NCBI RefSeq assembly: GCF_047300855.1
Contig: NZ_CP170197.1
Location: 2,480,001 to 2,544,000 of the forward strand
From: Sulfuriferula sp047300855
GTDB taxonomy: Bacteria > Pseudomonadota > Gammaproteobacteria > Burkholderiales > Sulfuriferulaceae
Length of the DNA stretch: 64,000 nucleotides
Direction: 5' to 3'
Part shown: positions 50,271 through 58,905 of the stretch, piece by piece
Numbering within the stretch: position 1 is the stretch's first letter
Layout of the letters: each line of letters begins with the position of its first letter
Made by a program: the position numbers and the translations under genes
Notes under the pieces: model-generated
The model's database searches: none
Seen by the model: the letters and a program-made list of their open reading frames with translations, nothing else
What the model was told of the DNA's origin: nothing

Positions 50271-51107
50271 TTATTCGATGGTCTCGGTCAAATGATCGTT
50301 CACCAGCCAGTCGCCAATGCTGTTCATCACCACCCGCTCCCGTCCGACAAATCCGTGCGCCGTGAAGGCCTGGCAGGCGGCGCCATGCGGATTGTCCTGG
50401 CCCTTGACCCGCATGATCGGGATGACACCTTCGTACTTCTTCAGCGGTGCAAACGGCGTGAGGTCGCAAGGATCGTCCTGGTGATGCACCAGCAGTTGCC
50501 GCATCGTGGCCTTGCTCAGGTCTATCCCATTCAAAACCAGCCCCCTTTCCAGGCGCGGCATGGTGATAGAGGCGGTATGAATGACCGCGTCTACCTTGCC
50601 GCCCAGCTTGAGCGCGAGTATCTCGGTCGAGACGGTTCCGTAGCTCGTGCCGATCAAGGCCACCTTGACCTGCGGACCGACGATGGCCTTGAGCGCCTCG
50701 ATCTGCGCTTCAACATCCCGCACCTGTTTGTCGCTGGCCCGATAGGCGTCGCCGCAGTCCGCGAGCTGGTCCGAAGGACAATCGAGGGTCGCCACCGCAA
50801 TGTCGTTTGACACCAGGTGACGCCTGGCCCGAACCAGGAAATTTCCTTTCAGCTCATACTCGATCACGCCGTTTTTCTGGGCCAAACGAAGTATGCCGGG
50901 GTAACCGGGAAAGGACACCACCAGCCACTTTTCACCCTGGGTTGCTTTGCGGCTCAGCAGGGAACGCTGATAGACGCCCTCCCGGGGAGTGGTTTCGACG
51001 ATTTGCTCGGTGAGTCCTTCCGCCTGAGGGTTACCCGCTGCAAAGGAAGGCGCCATCTGCGCCACGACAAGCGCAAGGGTTGCGGCTGCACAGGCTATCA
51101 TTCGCAT
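50271..51107 (-). CDS. Secreted alpha/beta-hydrolase-like protein
   Basis: 278 aa from the ATG at 51107 (AAGGAACAGCG upstream). Signal peptide MRMIACAAATLALVVAQMAPSFAA. The nucleophile elbow reads VALIGTSYGTVSTEIL (G-x-S-x-G), and a late His is found in VHHQDDPC together with CQAFTAHGFVGRE. The enzyme should act in the periplasm; the substrate is not evident. It is convergent with the GAF gene and stands alone. Confidence 0.72.
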   Translation of the reverse strand: MRMIACAAATLALVVAQMAPSFAAGNPQAEGLTEQIVETTPREGVYQRSLLSRKATQGEKWLVVSFPGYPGILRLAQKNGVIEYELKGNFLVRARRHLVSNDIAVATLDCPSDQLADCGDAYRASDKQVRDVEAQIEALKAIVGPQVKVALIGTSYGTVSTEILALKLGGKVDAVIHTASITMPRLERGLVLNGIDLSKATMRQLLVHHQDDPCDLTPFAPLKKYEGVIPIMRVKGQDNPHGAACQAFTAHGFVGRERVVMNSIGDWLVNDHLTETIE

Positions 51108-51250
51108 CGCTGTTCCTTTTTTTTCGGGTGATAAGCAAAGGCGGTCAGAAACCGGTTTCACGGATTAATACTAGATGAATATCGACGCTGGAGAAAAATA
51201 TTTTGGCCGTCGATGGGCGCTGCTCTCAAGGCATCATCCACGCTGGTTGC

Positions 51251-51421
51251 TCACCTTGCCGCCACTGAATGTCGCCTGCCATGCACGATGCGCTTCTCGT
51301 CGGCACTCTCGGCGACCGCATCTTTCGACCATTCATGCGCGCATTCCGGGCAGACATACATCGCGCCGTCTTCGTAGGTGAATTCTGAATTGCATTTCGG
51401 ACATTTCGGCAATGAGGGCAT
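51251..51421 (-). pseudogene. Truncated YjdM/PhnA-type zinc-ribbon protein
   Basis: 56 codons: starts MPSLPKCPKCNSEFTYEDG, has the four zinc-ribbon cysteines (CPKC and CPEC) and stops after HGRRHSVAAR. The first half matches the N-terminus of YjdM (formerly PhnA), usually ~110 residues; the C-terminal half is absent in all frames downstream. It is therefore probably a decayed gene, although a free zinc ribbon could be expressed. Confidence 0.75.
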
Positions 51422-51507
51422 GGGCGTCACTTTTTCTGATTCGTCAAAAGATTGGAGCCTGGTCTTGTAATGATGCGTCGATGCAAAATCAGGCTCCGGT
51501 TTTTCAC

Positions 51508-51897
51508 TTACTGCGCAATCATCCGATCCTTGGCTACGAAATATTTTCGAGCGAAGGTGACGATCTGGGCATCGCTCGGATGATCCACCGTTTCCAGCCC
51601 AACGACGCGATTTTCCACGTCATGGTCGTGCGCATGCATGTGCTTGATCAGGTTGAGCTTGGCCTGTCCGGGCCCGACCACGAGAATCTCCCTGGCCTCG
51701 CTCAGCGCTTCGACGACCTCATGGTAGAAATGCTGGTCTTCGGGCTCGCGGCTACCGCTGACTGAGCCCCGCTTGTGATGCAGATGCAAGTGAGACTCGG
51801 CGGGGTGGACGATGGATTTTTCCACGTCTTCGGGGCTGATATGCATGATGCGCGCTTCGGCATGGTCGATCCAGACGACGGCATGAGAATGTGGCAT
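51508..51897 (-). CDS. Translational-machinery-protein-like small protein
   Basis: 129 aa from the ATG at 51897 with AGGAAC upstream; the reading frame extends further up but without ribosome site. Sequence HAVVWIDHAEARIMHISPEDVE, HHKRGSVSGSREPEDQHFYHEVVEALSEA, ILVVGPGQAKLNLIKHMHAHD and VVGLETVDHPSDAQIVTFARKYF resembles a family annotated as translational machinery protein, with an eRF1 domain-3/L7Ae-like fold. Its actual role is not known. It has many His residues. A 450-base gap upstream contains a repeat fragment. Confidence 0.78.
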   Translation of the reverse strand: MPHSHAVVWIDHAEARIMHISPEDVEKSIVHPAESHLHLHHKRGSVSGSREPEDQHFYHEVVEALSEAREILVVGPGQAKLNLIKHMHAHDHDVENRVVGLETVDHPSDAQIVTFARKYFVAKDRMIAQ

Positions 51898-52059
51898 GGT
51901 GTTCCTTTCTACGGTTATGGAATCAATCTTGGGAGCATCACTCAGCAAGTGCTTCGCGCCTGCGCGAGATGATGGCGGAACATTTGCGGCTACTTCTGGT
52001 TCCTGCATGTTACATGGTGACGGCAGTACTCGATTAAAAGCAGGCGAAATTAAGTTGAG

Positions 52060-52198
52060 CGCTTCACGCGCGATGTTTGAGTGCCGGGGGTAGCCCCGGC
52101 CATGTTCGATCAATACGCGTCGCAGAGATGCACCATCTTTTTTTTTGGAATACACAACACAAACCCGTTCGCTCATTGGCGTGTGTTAATGCAAGACC
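52060..52198. repeat. Short copy of the dispersed repeat found at 58.3-58.9 kb
   Basis: It shares GCGCTTCACGCGCGATGTTT with the start of the large element (near 58301) and GTGTTAATGCAAGACC (52183-52198) with its end. Between them GCCGGGG-GTAG-CCCCGGC forms a perfect hairpin (52083-52100). It lies in the 51898-52347 gap, which has no gene. Confidence 0.7.
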
Positions 52199-52296
52199 GC
52201 GACGTTCTTTATGGAAAGCCTTGCATCCGGGAAAACGCTTCAAAAAATCTGGGCGGTATTCAGGCAGAAGGTATCCTGGCACGACGCCATCAAGAC

Positions 52297-52322
52297 AAAA
52301 AAGTGGGCGGTCACCCGCCCAC
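52297..52322 (-). terminator. Intrinsic terminator of the Spy-like gene
   Basis: On the minus strand GTGGGCGG-GTGA-CCGCCCAC (8-bp perfect stem) is followed by six T. It lies 26 bases after the stop of the Spy-like gene. Confidence 0.88.
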
Positions 52323-52347
52323 AGATATTCAACTACCGCCTGTTTGA

Positions 52348-52854
52348 TCAGGATGCGGGGTGCGAATGGTGCCCCTTCATATGGCGTCCTGGCATTGCTT
52401 CTGCATCAAACACCCTCTGCTGCTCAGGAGTCAGCTGAGCATAGAACGCCTTGATTGCCTTGGCCCGCTCAGCCATTTTGGCGCGACGCATATCCGACAT
52501 GGCAAGCATCTTGTCCAGGCGTTCAGGCGTAGGCAATTTGGCAAACTCGTCGCGCCCCGCCTTCCGCTCCGCATCACTAGCGTGCATTCCGGTCTGGCTG
52601 GACTTGGCAAAGGTATTCCATGCTGCCTCCTGTCCGGGCTTCAGCTTGAGCTTTTCCTTCAGTTCGGTCAGATGCTCGGCACGACGCTCTTCCCACTTGG
52701 CGTGGGATTTCTGCCCGTGCATGGCTTCGCAGCCTGCCTTGCTTTCCGGACTGCCCGCAGGCACTGCAAAAGCGGATGCCGCCAGAATGCCGCTACCGGC
52801 GATCAAACCCACCATCAGGGCACGTCTTGCAAAAGTACCTCGTATCAATTTCAT
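52348..52854 (-). CDS. Spy/CpxP-family periplasmic protein (LTxxQ motif)
   Basis: 168 aa from the ATG at 52854, with signal peptide (ALMVGLIAGSGILAASAFA). The mature part is helical and very basic/acidic mixed: HLTELKEKLKLKPGQEAAWNTF and IKAFYAQLTPEQQRVFDAEA, where LTPEQ is the LTxxQ signature. Spy-like proteins are ATP-independent periplasmic chaperones or metal-stress sensors. The His-rich C-terminus (PGRHMKGHHSHPAS) may bind metal. It has its own intrinsic terminator and so is probably monocistronic. Confidence 0.86.
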   Translation of the reverse strand: MKLIRGTFARRALMVGLIAGSGILAASAFAVPAGSPESKAGCEAMHGQKSHAKWEERRAEHLTELKEKLKLKPGQEAAWNTFAKSSQTGMHASDAERKAGRDEFAKLPTPERLDKMLAMSDMRRAKMAERAKAIKAFYAQLTPEQQRVFDAEAMPGRHMKGHHSHPAS

Positions 52855-53176
52855 TGCGATCTCCTTCAGAGTCGTGAATAAAATGCCGGCCCAAAACCGG
52901 TACGGCATGAAACGCATACTGGGCGGCAGATGTATCCGGGCGATGTCCGGTATCAGTGGAGATGTTGCAAGTTGTATCGGGATGTAACCAGCGCAGCGCG
53001 CATCCGGATGCGCCGCATAGATTATCCGAGTGCCGGGCTATCCCGGAAAACCATGTACCAGCGACACACCTCGCCAGAACGCGCCAAGTAGCCTTAGAAT
53101 CTGTGAATGCAAGACCGGGCCCTGTCATCCGGTCGGATTTGACGTTGCATCGCTATTCTTTGATCCGGGATAACAC

Positions 53177-53533
53177 ATGATCCTTGGCGCAATCGTTCTG
53201 TTTTGTCTGGCGGCCATGCTTGGCCTGTGGCTCGTGGTTCTGGGCATGCGCTATCGACGCGGCTCCCGGGCCTTGGCGGCGGGGCACGCCGGCGTCGCCC
53301 TGCTCGGCCTGATCGTGCTGGGAAGGCATGTCTTCAGCAGTCCCATTCATGTGTTGTACAACGACGCGGCGCTGCTGTTTATTCTGGCGCTGCTCGGCGG
53401 GTTGGTTCTTCTGGCCCTGCGCATGGGCAATCACGAACATCGCTCGCCACCGCCGATGATAGGCGTCAGCCTCCACGCTGCCATGGCCCTGTCGGCACTG
53501 CTGCTATTGGTGTTGGGATACACGCATCCCTGA
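53177..53533 (+). CDS. Small hypothetical membrane protein
   Basis: 118 aa with four likely membrane helices: residues ~2-24, 34-49, 62-82 and 97-115. No catalytic motif; a His-containing loop (MGNHEHRSPPP) separates the last two helices. I do not recognise the family. The gap before it (52855-53176) carries no gene. Confidence 0.68.
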   Translation: MILGAIVLFCLAAMLGLWLVVLGMRYRRGSRALAAGHAGVALLGLIVLGRHVFSSPIHVLYNDAALLFILALLGGLVLLALRMGNHEHRSPPPMIGVSLHAAMALSALLLLVLGYTHP

Positions 53534-53705
53534 CACCTTTAGCACACGGCCATGCAAGACCTGAATCCGGCTAGTCACGCCGCAACCACCGCACATTGAA
53601 ACAACGCGCAACGTTCATGCACCGTGCCTGCACACGGTTGAACCTACCGGCCTGTTTGGAGTCATTCTGATCACCAATACTCACGTAATCAACCAGGAGA
53701 ATGTC

Positions 53706-54401
53706 ATGGGTGAACTCATCAGTTTCAAACGACCGGACGGTCAGGATGCCAGAGGTTATATGGTTGAGCCTGCGCAGGGCAGCAGCGCGCCGGGGATCGT
53801 GGTGATCCAGGAGTGGTGGGGTCTGAACGACCAGATCAAAGGCGTTGCGGACCAATTTGCCGCAGCCGGTTATCGCGCGCTGGTACCCGATCTGTATCGC
53901 GGCAAGCTGACGCTGGATGCGGCCGAGGCCGAACATCTGATGAAGGACCTCGACTTCAGTGATGCGGCGGGCCAGGACATTCGCGGCGCGGTTCAATACC
54001 TCAAGAATACGGGCAGCCCCAGGGTCGGCGTGAACGGCTACTGCATGGGCGGCGCACTGACGGTGCTCGCAGCCGTGTTCGTTGCCGAGAGCGATGCCAA
54101 TACCACCTGGTACGGCTATCCACCGCTCGAATACGTCGACGCCGCCAAAATCAAGGCGCCCATGCTCGGCCACTGGGGCACCCGCGACCAGTTCTTCGCC
54201 ATCAACGGTGTCGACGCGCTGGAAGAGAAGCTGAAGCAGGCCGGCGTCAGTTATGAGTTCTACCGCTACGATGCCAAACATGCCTTCGCCAACGAAGAAT
54301 CCGACTCCAGGAATCTGCCGCCACTCGGTTACAACCCCGAGGCTGCAAAATTGGCCTGGCAGCGGACCATCGCGTTCTTCGACAAGCAACTGCGTCAATA
54401 G
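53706..54401 (+). CDS. Dienelactone hydrolase family protein
   Basis: 231 aa with AGGAG upstream. Catalytic triad candidates are Cys in GVNGYCMGGAL, Asp in GTRDQFF and His in DAKHAFAN, which is the dienelactone hydrolase arrangement; IVVIQEWWGLNDQIKGVADQFAAAGYRALVPDLY is typical for the N-terminal part. These enzymes open lactone rings in the cytoplasm; outside chlorocatechol pathways the natural substrate is usually unknown, and no pathway genes are near. Confidence 0.92.
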   Translation: MGELISFKRPDGQDARGYMVEPAQGSSAPGIVVIQEWWGLNDQIKGVADQFAAAGYRALVPDLYRGKLTLDAAEAEHLMKDLDFSDAAGQDIRGAVQYLKNTGSPRVGVNGYCMGGALTVLAAVFVAESDANTTWYGYPPLEYVDAAKIKAPMLGHWGTRDQFFAINGVDALEEKLKQAGVSYEFYRYDAKHAFANEESDSRNLPPLGYNPEAAKLAWQRTIAFFDKQLRQ

Positions 54402-54485
54402 ACGCGCTTGGTGCGAAGTTTCAGTACCGGCTAACCATCAGGCTCGCCGGAACTAAAAACGGCACCCCGATTACATTTATTTGCG

Positions 54486-54710
54486 CTATTTCTCGTGCGC
54501 GTGCCTGCCGTAAGGCGTTTGGAGTAGCTGGTCCCGATATTCATCCGCGTTCTTGATACGCGGCCATGACGCATTGAGAAGCGCCAACCACTCTTTCTCG
54601 TCCATGAATGGCGCGATATCGATTAAGAACGGCAATGCTCGCGTGTCCTCTGTTTGATCGAGAAAGCCTTTAGCGTCCGCATAGGTCAATTTATCGAGGT
54701 GTCCGATCAT
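54486..54710 (-). CDS. Small hypothetical protein
   Basis: 74 aa, acidic and helical (LTYADAKGFLDQTEDTRALPFLIDIAPFMDEKEWLALLNASW). No recognised family, no cysteines or signal peptide. It lies alone between the dienelactone hydrolase and diguanylate cyclase genes. Moderate coding appearance only. Confidence 0.5.
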   Translation of the reverse strand: MIGHLDKLTYADAKGFLDQTEDTRALPFLIDIAPFMDEKEWLALLNASWPRIKNADEYRDQLLQTPYGRHAHEK

Positions 54711-54768
54711 GGCTCGTCATCCATACATAACAGGGAGATCAACTCTACCTGAAAGCAAACCTTGCTGG

Positions 54769-55677
54769 CTACGTGCTGCCGGAATGTGCCCTGACCGCGT
54801 TGCGGCCGGCCGCTTTTGCCTCATACAGCGCGGCATCGGCCCTGCGAACGACGTCGTCGATGCGCGTGTCATCCGGATGGCATCTGCAGAGCCCGGCGCT
54901 CATGGACAGGGGGACGCTGCCGTTCGATGCACGGAGACTCACCCGACTCACTTCTTCACGGATTTTCTCGGCCAGCACGATGGCGCCAGACGGTGGCGTT
55001 CCCGGCAGCAACAGCCGGAATTCATCGCCCCCCGCCCTGGCAAAAATGTCCTGCTCGCGCAGATTCGCCGTGACAATCTGGACGAATTTCCGCAGCGCAT
55101 CATCGCCGCCTTCGTGGCCGAGCGTGTCGTTGATTTTCTTGAAATGATCGAGGTCCAGCACCAGCAGGGAGAACGCTTCGCCGGTGCGCTTGAAGCGCGC
55201 GAATTCCTGGTCAGCCAGTTCGTAGAAGGTGCGCAGGTTCACAGCACCGGTCAGGAAATCTTCCCGGGCCGCCTGCGCGAGCTCGTCTTCCAGGCGCTTG
55301 CGCTCGGTAATGTCGAGTATCACCCCAGAGATCCCGTCGGGCCGTCCATCCGCTTTGTGAAACACCGACTTGTAGAAGATGACATCGTGGACGCTGCCGT
55401 CGGCGTAGCGCACGTTGGTTTCGTAGGTTTGCGTGCCGCCGTCGGCCAGCAGATCGCGGTCGGCCTTCTCGTAGATGGCGGCCAGTTCAGGAGGGGCGAC
55501 GTCATAAACGGTCGCGCCGATGATCCTGGCGCGTGGCAGGCCGATATAGCTCTCGAATGCGCGATTGCAGGCAATGTAGCGGCAGTCCTCGTCCTTGATG
55601 AATATCGGACTCGGCAGCATGTCGATCGCATTCTGGATACGCCGGGCTATATCCGGATCATTTTGCTCGTCTCTCAA
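54769..55677 (-). CDS. PAS-GGDEF diguanylate cyclase
   Basis: 302 aa. PAS domain ~12-130 (MLPSPIFIKDEDCRYIACNRAFESYIG ending in SGVILDITERKRLEDELA) and GGDEF domain ~140-300 with DFLTGAVNLRTFYELADQEF, LDLDHFKKINDTLGHEGGD and the intact active site RAGGDEFRLLLPG. It should make cyclic di-GMP. No inhibitory RxxD is obvious five residues before GGDEF (the sequence there is REQDIFARAGGDEF, where REQD is one candidate). Cytoplasmic, ligand unknown. Confidence 0.93.
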   Translation of the reverse strand: MRDEQNDPDIARRIQNAIDMLPSPIFIKDEDCRYIACNRAFESYIGLPRARIIGATVYDVAPPELAAIYEKADRDLLADGGTQTYETNVRYADGSVHDVIFYKSVFHKADGRPDGISGVILDITERKRLEDELAQAAREDFLTGAVNLRTFYELADQEFARFKRTGEAFSLLVLDLDHFKKINDTLGHEGGDDALRKFVQIVTANLREQDIFARAGGDEFRLLLPGTPPSGAIVLAEKIREEVSRVSLRASNGSVPLSMSAGLCRCHPDDTRIDDVVRRADAALYEAKAAGRNAVRAHSGST

Positions 55678-55931
55678 TTCCAGAAACCTCCATTTTTCTT
55701 CGTCCCTGTGCGCCCAATCGACCCTTGATACAAGTCGAGCCTGGCCCCTTTAATAATTGGAGCGATTCATTGGGTGATACAAAATCCGGGGTTAGGTCTC
55801 AATACGGTTCGGCAATTATGAATATCTCTCACGAATTGGGTGGTTATTATTATGCTTCTGCACAAAATCCTGCATAGGCAGACAGTATCGAGACCTAAGC
55901 CCATCGTGGCAAGACCGGGCATTGGTATGTG

Positions 55932-57202
55932 TGTACAGACCGGGCACATAGATGACAGGTGTACGAGGACATAGGTGACACTTCTGCATAAACGTTTTAT
56001 GTGGAGGAACCATGCCCTGGGAGACCAAAGACATCATGAGCCTGAGAGAAGAATTTGTTTGCCTGGCTAAGCAGGAAGGCGCCAATCGTCGAGAGCTGTG
56101 TCGCCGCTTCGGGATCAGCCCCCAAACGGCCTATAAATGGCTGGCCCGGTTTTCAGAGGAAGGGGTGTCTGGACTGGCGGACCGATCCCGTCGTCCGAAT
56201 CATAGCCCCACCCTTACGGCTGCCGATGTGCAGGCGGCCGTAGTCGATCTGCGGACCCAGCATCCGGCTTGGGGCGGACGCAAGATCAGCCGTCGCTTGC
56301 AGGACCTGGGCCTGGATTCCGTGGCGCCCAGCACGGTCAGTACCATCCTGCACCGGCATGGAATGATTTCCCCTCCGACAGAGGGCAGGCAGGCCTGGCA
56401 GCGGTTTGAACACGAATCGCCGAACGCGCTCTGGCAAACCGATTTCAAAGGCTACTTTGACGCCCTGCGCGGCCGATGTTGGCCCCTGACGGTGCTCGAT
56501 GATCACTCGCGCTACAACCTGTTGCTGCAAGCCTGTGGCAACACCCGATCGGACACGGTGCAGACCCACCTGGAAGCTGCTTTTCGTCATTATGGGCTGC
56601 CTGCCCGCATGAACTTCGATAATGGTGCCCCCTGGGGATCGCCGGATCAGCCGGGACAGGTCACTGGGTTGGGCTTGTGGTTGATTCGCTTGGGCATCCG
56701 CATCAGTTATAGTCGCCCCTATCACCCCCAAACCAACGGCAAGGACGAACGGTTCCATCGCTCGCTCAAGGTCGAAGTCCTCAACGGCCGCAGCTTTGAC
56801 GATCTTGAGCATGCCCAATCTGCTTTTGACCGCTGGCGCCATGTCTACAATCACGAGCGGCCTCATGAAGGCATTCAAATGCAGACCCCGATCAGCCGTT
56901 ATCAGCCCAGTCCCCGTGCCTTTCCGGACACCCTGCCAGCGCTCGAATATGGCCTTGACGACCAAATCGTAAGGGTAAAGTGGAACGGAGAACTTCGCTT
57001 CCAGGGCCATAAGTTCAAGGTATCAAGCGCCCTCCACGGACACGATGTCGCGATCCGACCGCGTCCCAAGGAAGATGGGGTCTTCGATGTATTCTTTGCC
57101 CATCACCGCTGTTACACCATTGACCTTAACCCGACATCTGCGGCAAGCTAATGTGTCCACCATGTCTTCGCACAGCTGTCAGCCATCTCTCCGGTCTATA
57201 CA
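55932..57202. mobile_element. Complete IS481-family insertion sequence with 7-bp target duplication
   Basis: Imperfect terminal inverted repeats of about 50 bp are seen at 55932-55981 (TGTACAGACCGGGCAC...) and 57153-57202 (its complement TGTATAGACCGGAGAG...), matching at roughly 36 of 50 positions. Directly outside both ends is GTATGTG (55925-55931 and 57203-57209), a 7-bp target duplication. The single transposase gene is intact. The element has inserted into a copy of the GTGTTAAT...AAGACC repeat, which continues at 57207. Confidence 0.88.
56012..57151 (+). CDS. IS481-family transposase
   Basis: 379 aa. N-terminal HTH (GANRRELCRRFGISPQTAYKWLARF), second HTH-like region (SRRLQDLGLDSVAPSTVSTIL), then the DDE integrase core: first Asp in LWQTDFKGYF, second in ARMNFDNGAPWG, Glu in GKDERFHRSLK, with the preceding YSRPYHPQTNG. 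All catalytic residues are present and no frameshift is seen, so the element could be active. Confidence 0.93.
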   Translation: MPWETKDIMSLREEFVCLAKQEGANRRELCRRFGISPQTAYKWLARFSEEGVSGLADRSRRPNHSPTLTAADVQAAVVDLRTQHPAWGGRKISRRLQDLGLDSVAPSTVSTILHRHGMISPPTEGRQAWQRFEHESPNALWQTDFKGYFDALRGRCWPLTVLDDHSRYNLLLQACGNTRSDTVQTHLEAAFRHYGLPARMNFDNGAPWGSPDQPGQVTGLGLWLIRLGIRISYSRPYHPQTNGKDERFHRSLKVEVLNGRSFDDLEHAQSAFDRWRHVYNHERPHEGIQMQTPISRYQPSPRAFPDTLPALEYGLDDQIVRVKWNGELRFQGHKFKVSSALHGHDVAIRPRPKEDGVFDVFFAHHRCYTIDLNPTSAAS

Positions 57203-57320
57203 GTATGTGTTAATAAAAGACCTTGCCCGGATGTCTCCCGTGCCACCCTGGTTCACGACGCGATGGATTGAGTTTTCAGTGGTAATGTGAGCGATACCGC
57301 TTATCCCCGAATCGCATCAC

Positions 57321-58238
57321 ATGACAAATGAAGGCCACCCTATTCCGACCCATCGTCCCCACCTATTCAAAGGCTTTGCGGCTGCGGCTGCGGTCATCGT
57401 GATCTGGTCCGGGTTCAACATCGTCTCGCGGCTGGGTGGGCGCAGCCCGCTTACACCCTATGACATGGCTGCCATACGTTTCTTCTTCTCGGGAATCGTG
57501 TGTCTTCCGTTTGTGTTGATCCGATGGCGGCGCCTCAAGTGGCAGCGACTGGCCGTGCTGGCCGCGTTTGGCGGCATGAGTTACGGGTTATTCGTTTATT
57601 CGGGCTTTTCACTTGCGCCGACCGCCCATGCGGGCATTCTGGTCAACGGCGGCATTCCATTTGCGACTGCGTTGATTGCCTGGTTCATACTCGGGCACCG
57701 CCCTGGCGTCCGGTCTGAATTCGCCCTGCTCGTCGCAGGTTTGGGGATCGTGTTGATTGGCATCCACAGCTTTGGTCAATTTTCCGGGGCACCCGCCCAT
57801 CAATGGGTGGGGGATGTGTTCTTTCTCCTGGCTGCAATCTGCTACGCCAGCTTTGGCTTGTTGCTCAAGCATTGGCATGTCTCGCCTCTCGAAGCCACGA
57901 TCGGTGTCGCCGTGATTTCAATGGTTTGCTACACGCCTGTTTATCTCCTTTTCCTGCCCAAGGCCATCACCACCGTTCCCCTGTCCTTCATTCTGTGGCA
58001 AGGCGTGTATCAAGGCATCCTGGCTGCCTCGATTGCCGGCTTGCTCTTCGCCTACGCCATACACAACATCGGAACGCAGCGAGCAACCCTCATGCTGGCC
58101 ATGGTTCCTGGGATCTCGGCAGTCGCCGCCGTACCCCTGCTAAGTGAATCCCTCGATGCCGTGACCATTGCCGGCGTCGTGCTTGTGACGATCGGCGCTG
58201 TTCTGGGCGCTACACATCAATCAGCAAAACGAGGATAG
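57321..58238 (+). CDS. EamA/DMT-family transporter
   Basis: 305 aa with ten predicted membrane helices in two EamA repeats (first: AAAAVIVIWSGFNIVSRLGGRSPLTPYDMAAIRFF; second: GDVFFLLAAICYASFGLLLKHWHVSPLEATIG). Members export metabolites or amino acids; the substrate cannot be read from the sequence. It stands alone between the insertion sequence and the large repeat. Confidence 0.9.
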   Translation: MTNEGHPIPTHRPHLFKGFAAAAAVIVIWSGFNIVSRLGGRSPLTPYDMAAIRFFFSGIVCLPFVLIRWRRLKWQRLAVLAAFGGMSYGLFVYSGFSLAPTAHAGILVNGGIPFATALIAWFILGHRPGVRSEFALLVAGLGIVLIGIHSFGQFSGAPAHQWVGDVFFLLAAICYASFGLLLKHWHVSPLEATIGVAVISMVCYTPVYLLFLPKAITTVPLSFILWQGVYQGILAASIAGLLFAYAIHNIGTQRATLMLAMVPGISAVAAVPLLSESLDAVTIAGVVLVTIGAVLGATHQSAKRG

Positions 58239-58265
58239 AGGGCGAACGATCTCGGGGTCTGGTAT

Positions 58266-58879
58266 GTGTTAATGAAAGAACTGACACCGGCATTCCAGAG
58301 CGCTTCGCGCGATGTTTAGTGCCGGGGGCAGCCCGGCGGCTGGTATCTTTCTTTTGCTTGCCCAAAAGTAAGGCACCAAAGAAAAGGGCACCCCATTCCG
58401 CCGCCCCTGCGGGGTTCCCTGCGTTGCTCGCCAAGCCGGGCGGCTGCGGAACTCGGCCTACGGCCTCAGACAGTCCTCGCCGACTTCCCCCGGCTCGACT
58501 CCGCTACTCGGCGGTGGAAAAGGGGAACAAAAAAACCACCACGCGCAACGCGCGTGACACCCCGTTCTTTGAACCTCCCCTTCTGCGCCGCTTCGTCTGA
58601 ACCGGTCAGGCGGGAGGTTCAGGCGAGCACTGTTTGAGCTCCGCAGCAGCTTGCGGTTTGTGCAAGCTGCCAGGGCGAGTTGCGCAGCCCCCGTCTGACC
58701 GGTTCAGGCGAAGGTATCCCGAAGGGACGGCGCAGTGGGGTGGCCTTCTTTTGGGTTACCTTTTCTTGGCCACACAAGAAAAGGTGACTAGCCGCCGGGC
58801 TACCCCCGGCAAACCATGCTCAAGCGATACACGTCGCATAGACGCGTCAATTAGCTTTGGGATGGGTTAATGCAAGACC
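58266..58879. repeat. Large nested inverted-repeat element
   Basis: The 667-base gap after the transporter is filled by a palindromic element. Outer arms: GCCGGGGGCAGCCCGGCGGC (from 58321) pairs with sequence ending at ~58810, and the CTTTTGCTTGCCC/AAGGCACC region pairs with its counterpart at ~58741-58790. Inner arms 58597-58614 and 58691-58708 match at 17 of 18 positions. The ends carry GTGTTAATGAAAGAAC (58266) and GGGTTAATGCAAGACC (58864). ORFs inside are short and repetitive. It may be a non-autonomous mobile element or a structured RNA. Confidence 0.75.
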
Positions 58880-58905
58880 CGACCCCGGAATTCTGAATAT
58901 TGTAT

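Noticed and set aside
58319..58870. Two plus-strand ORFs of 93 and 78 codons
   Set aside because: Both lie inside the inverted-repeat element and encode low-complexity, Pro/Arg/Ser-rich sequence; the paired arms explain the open frames.
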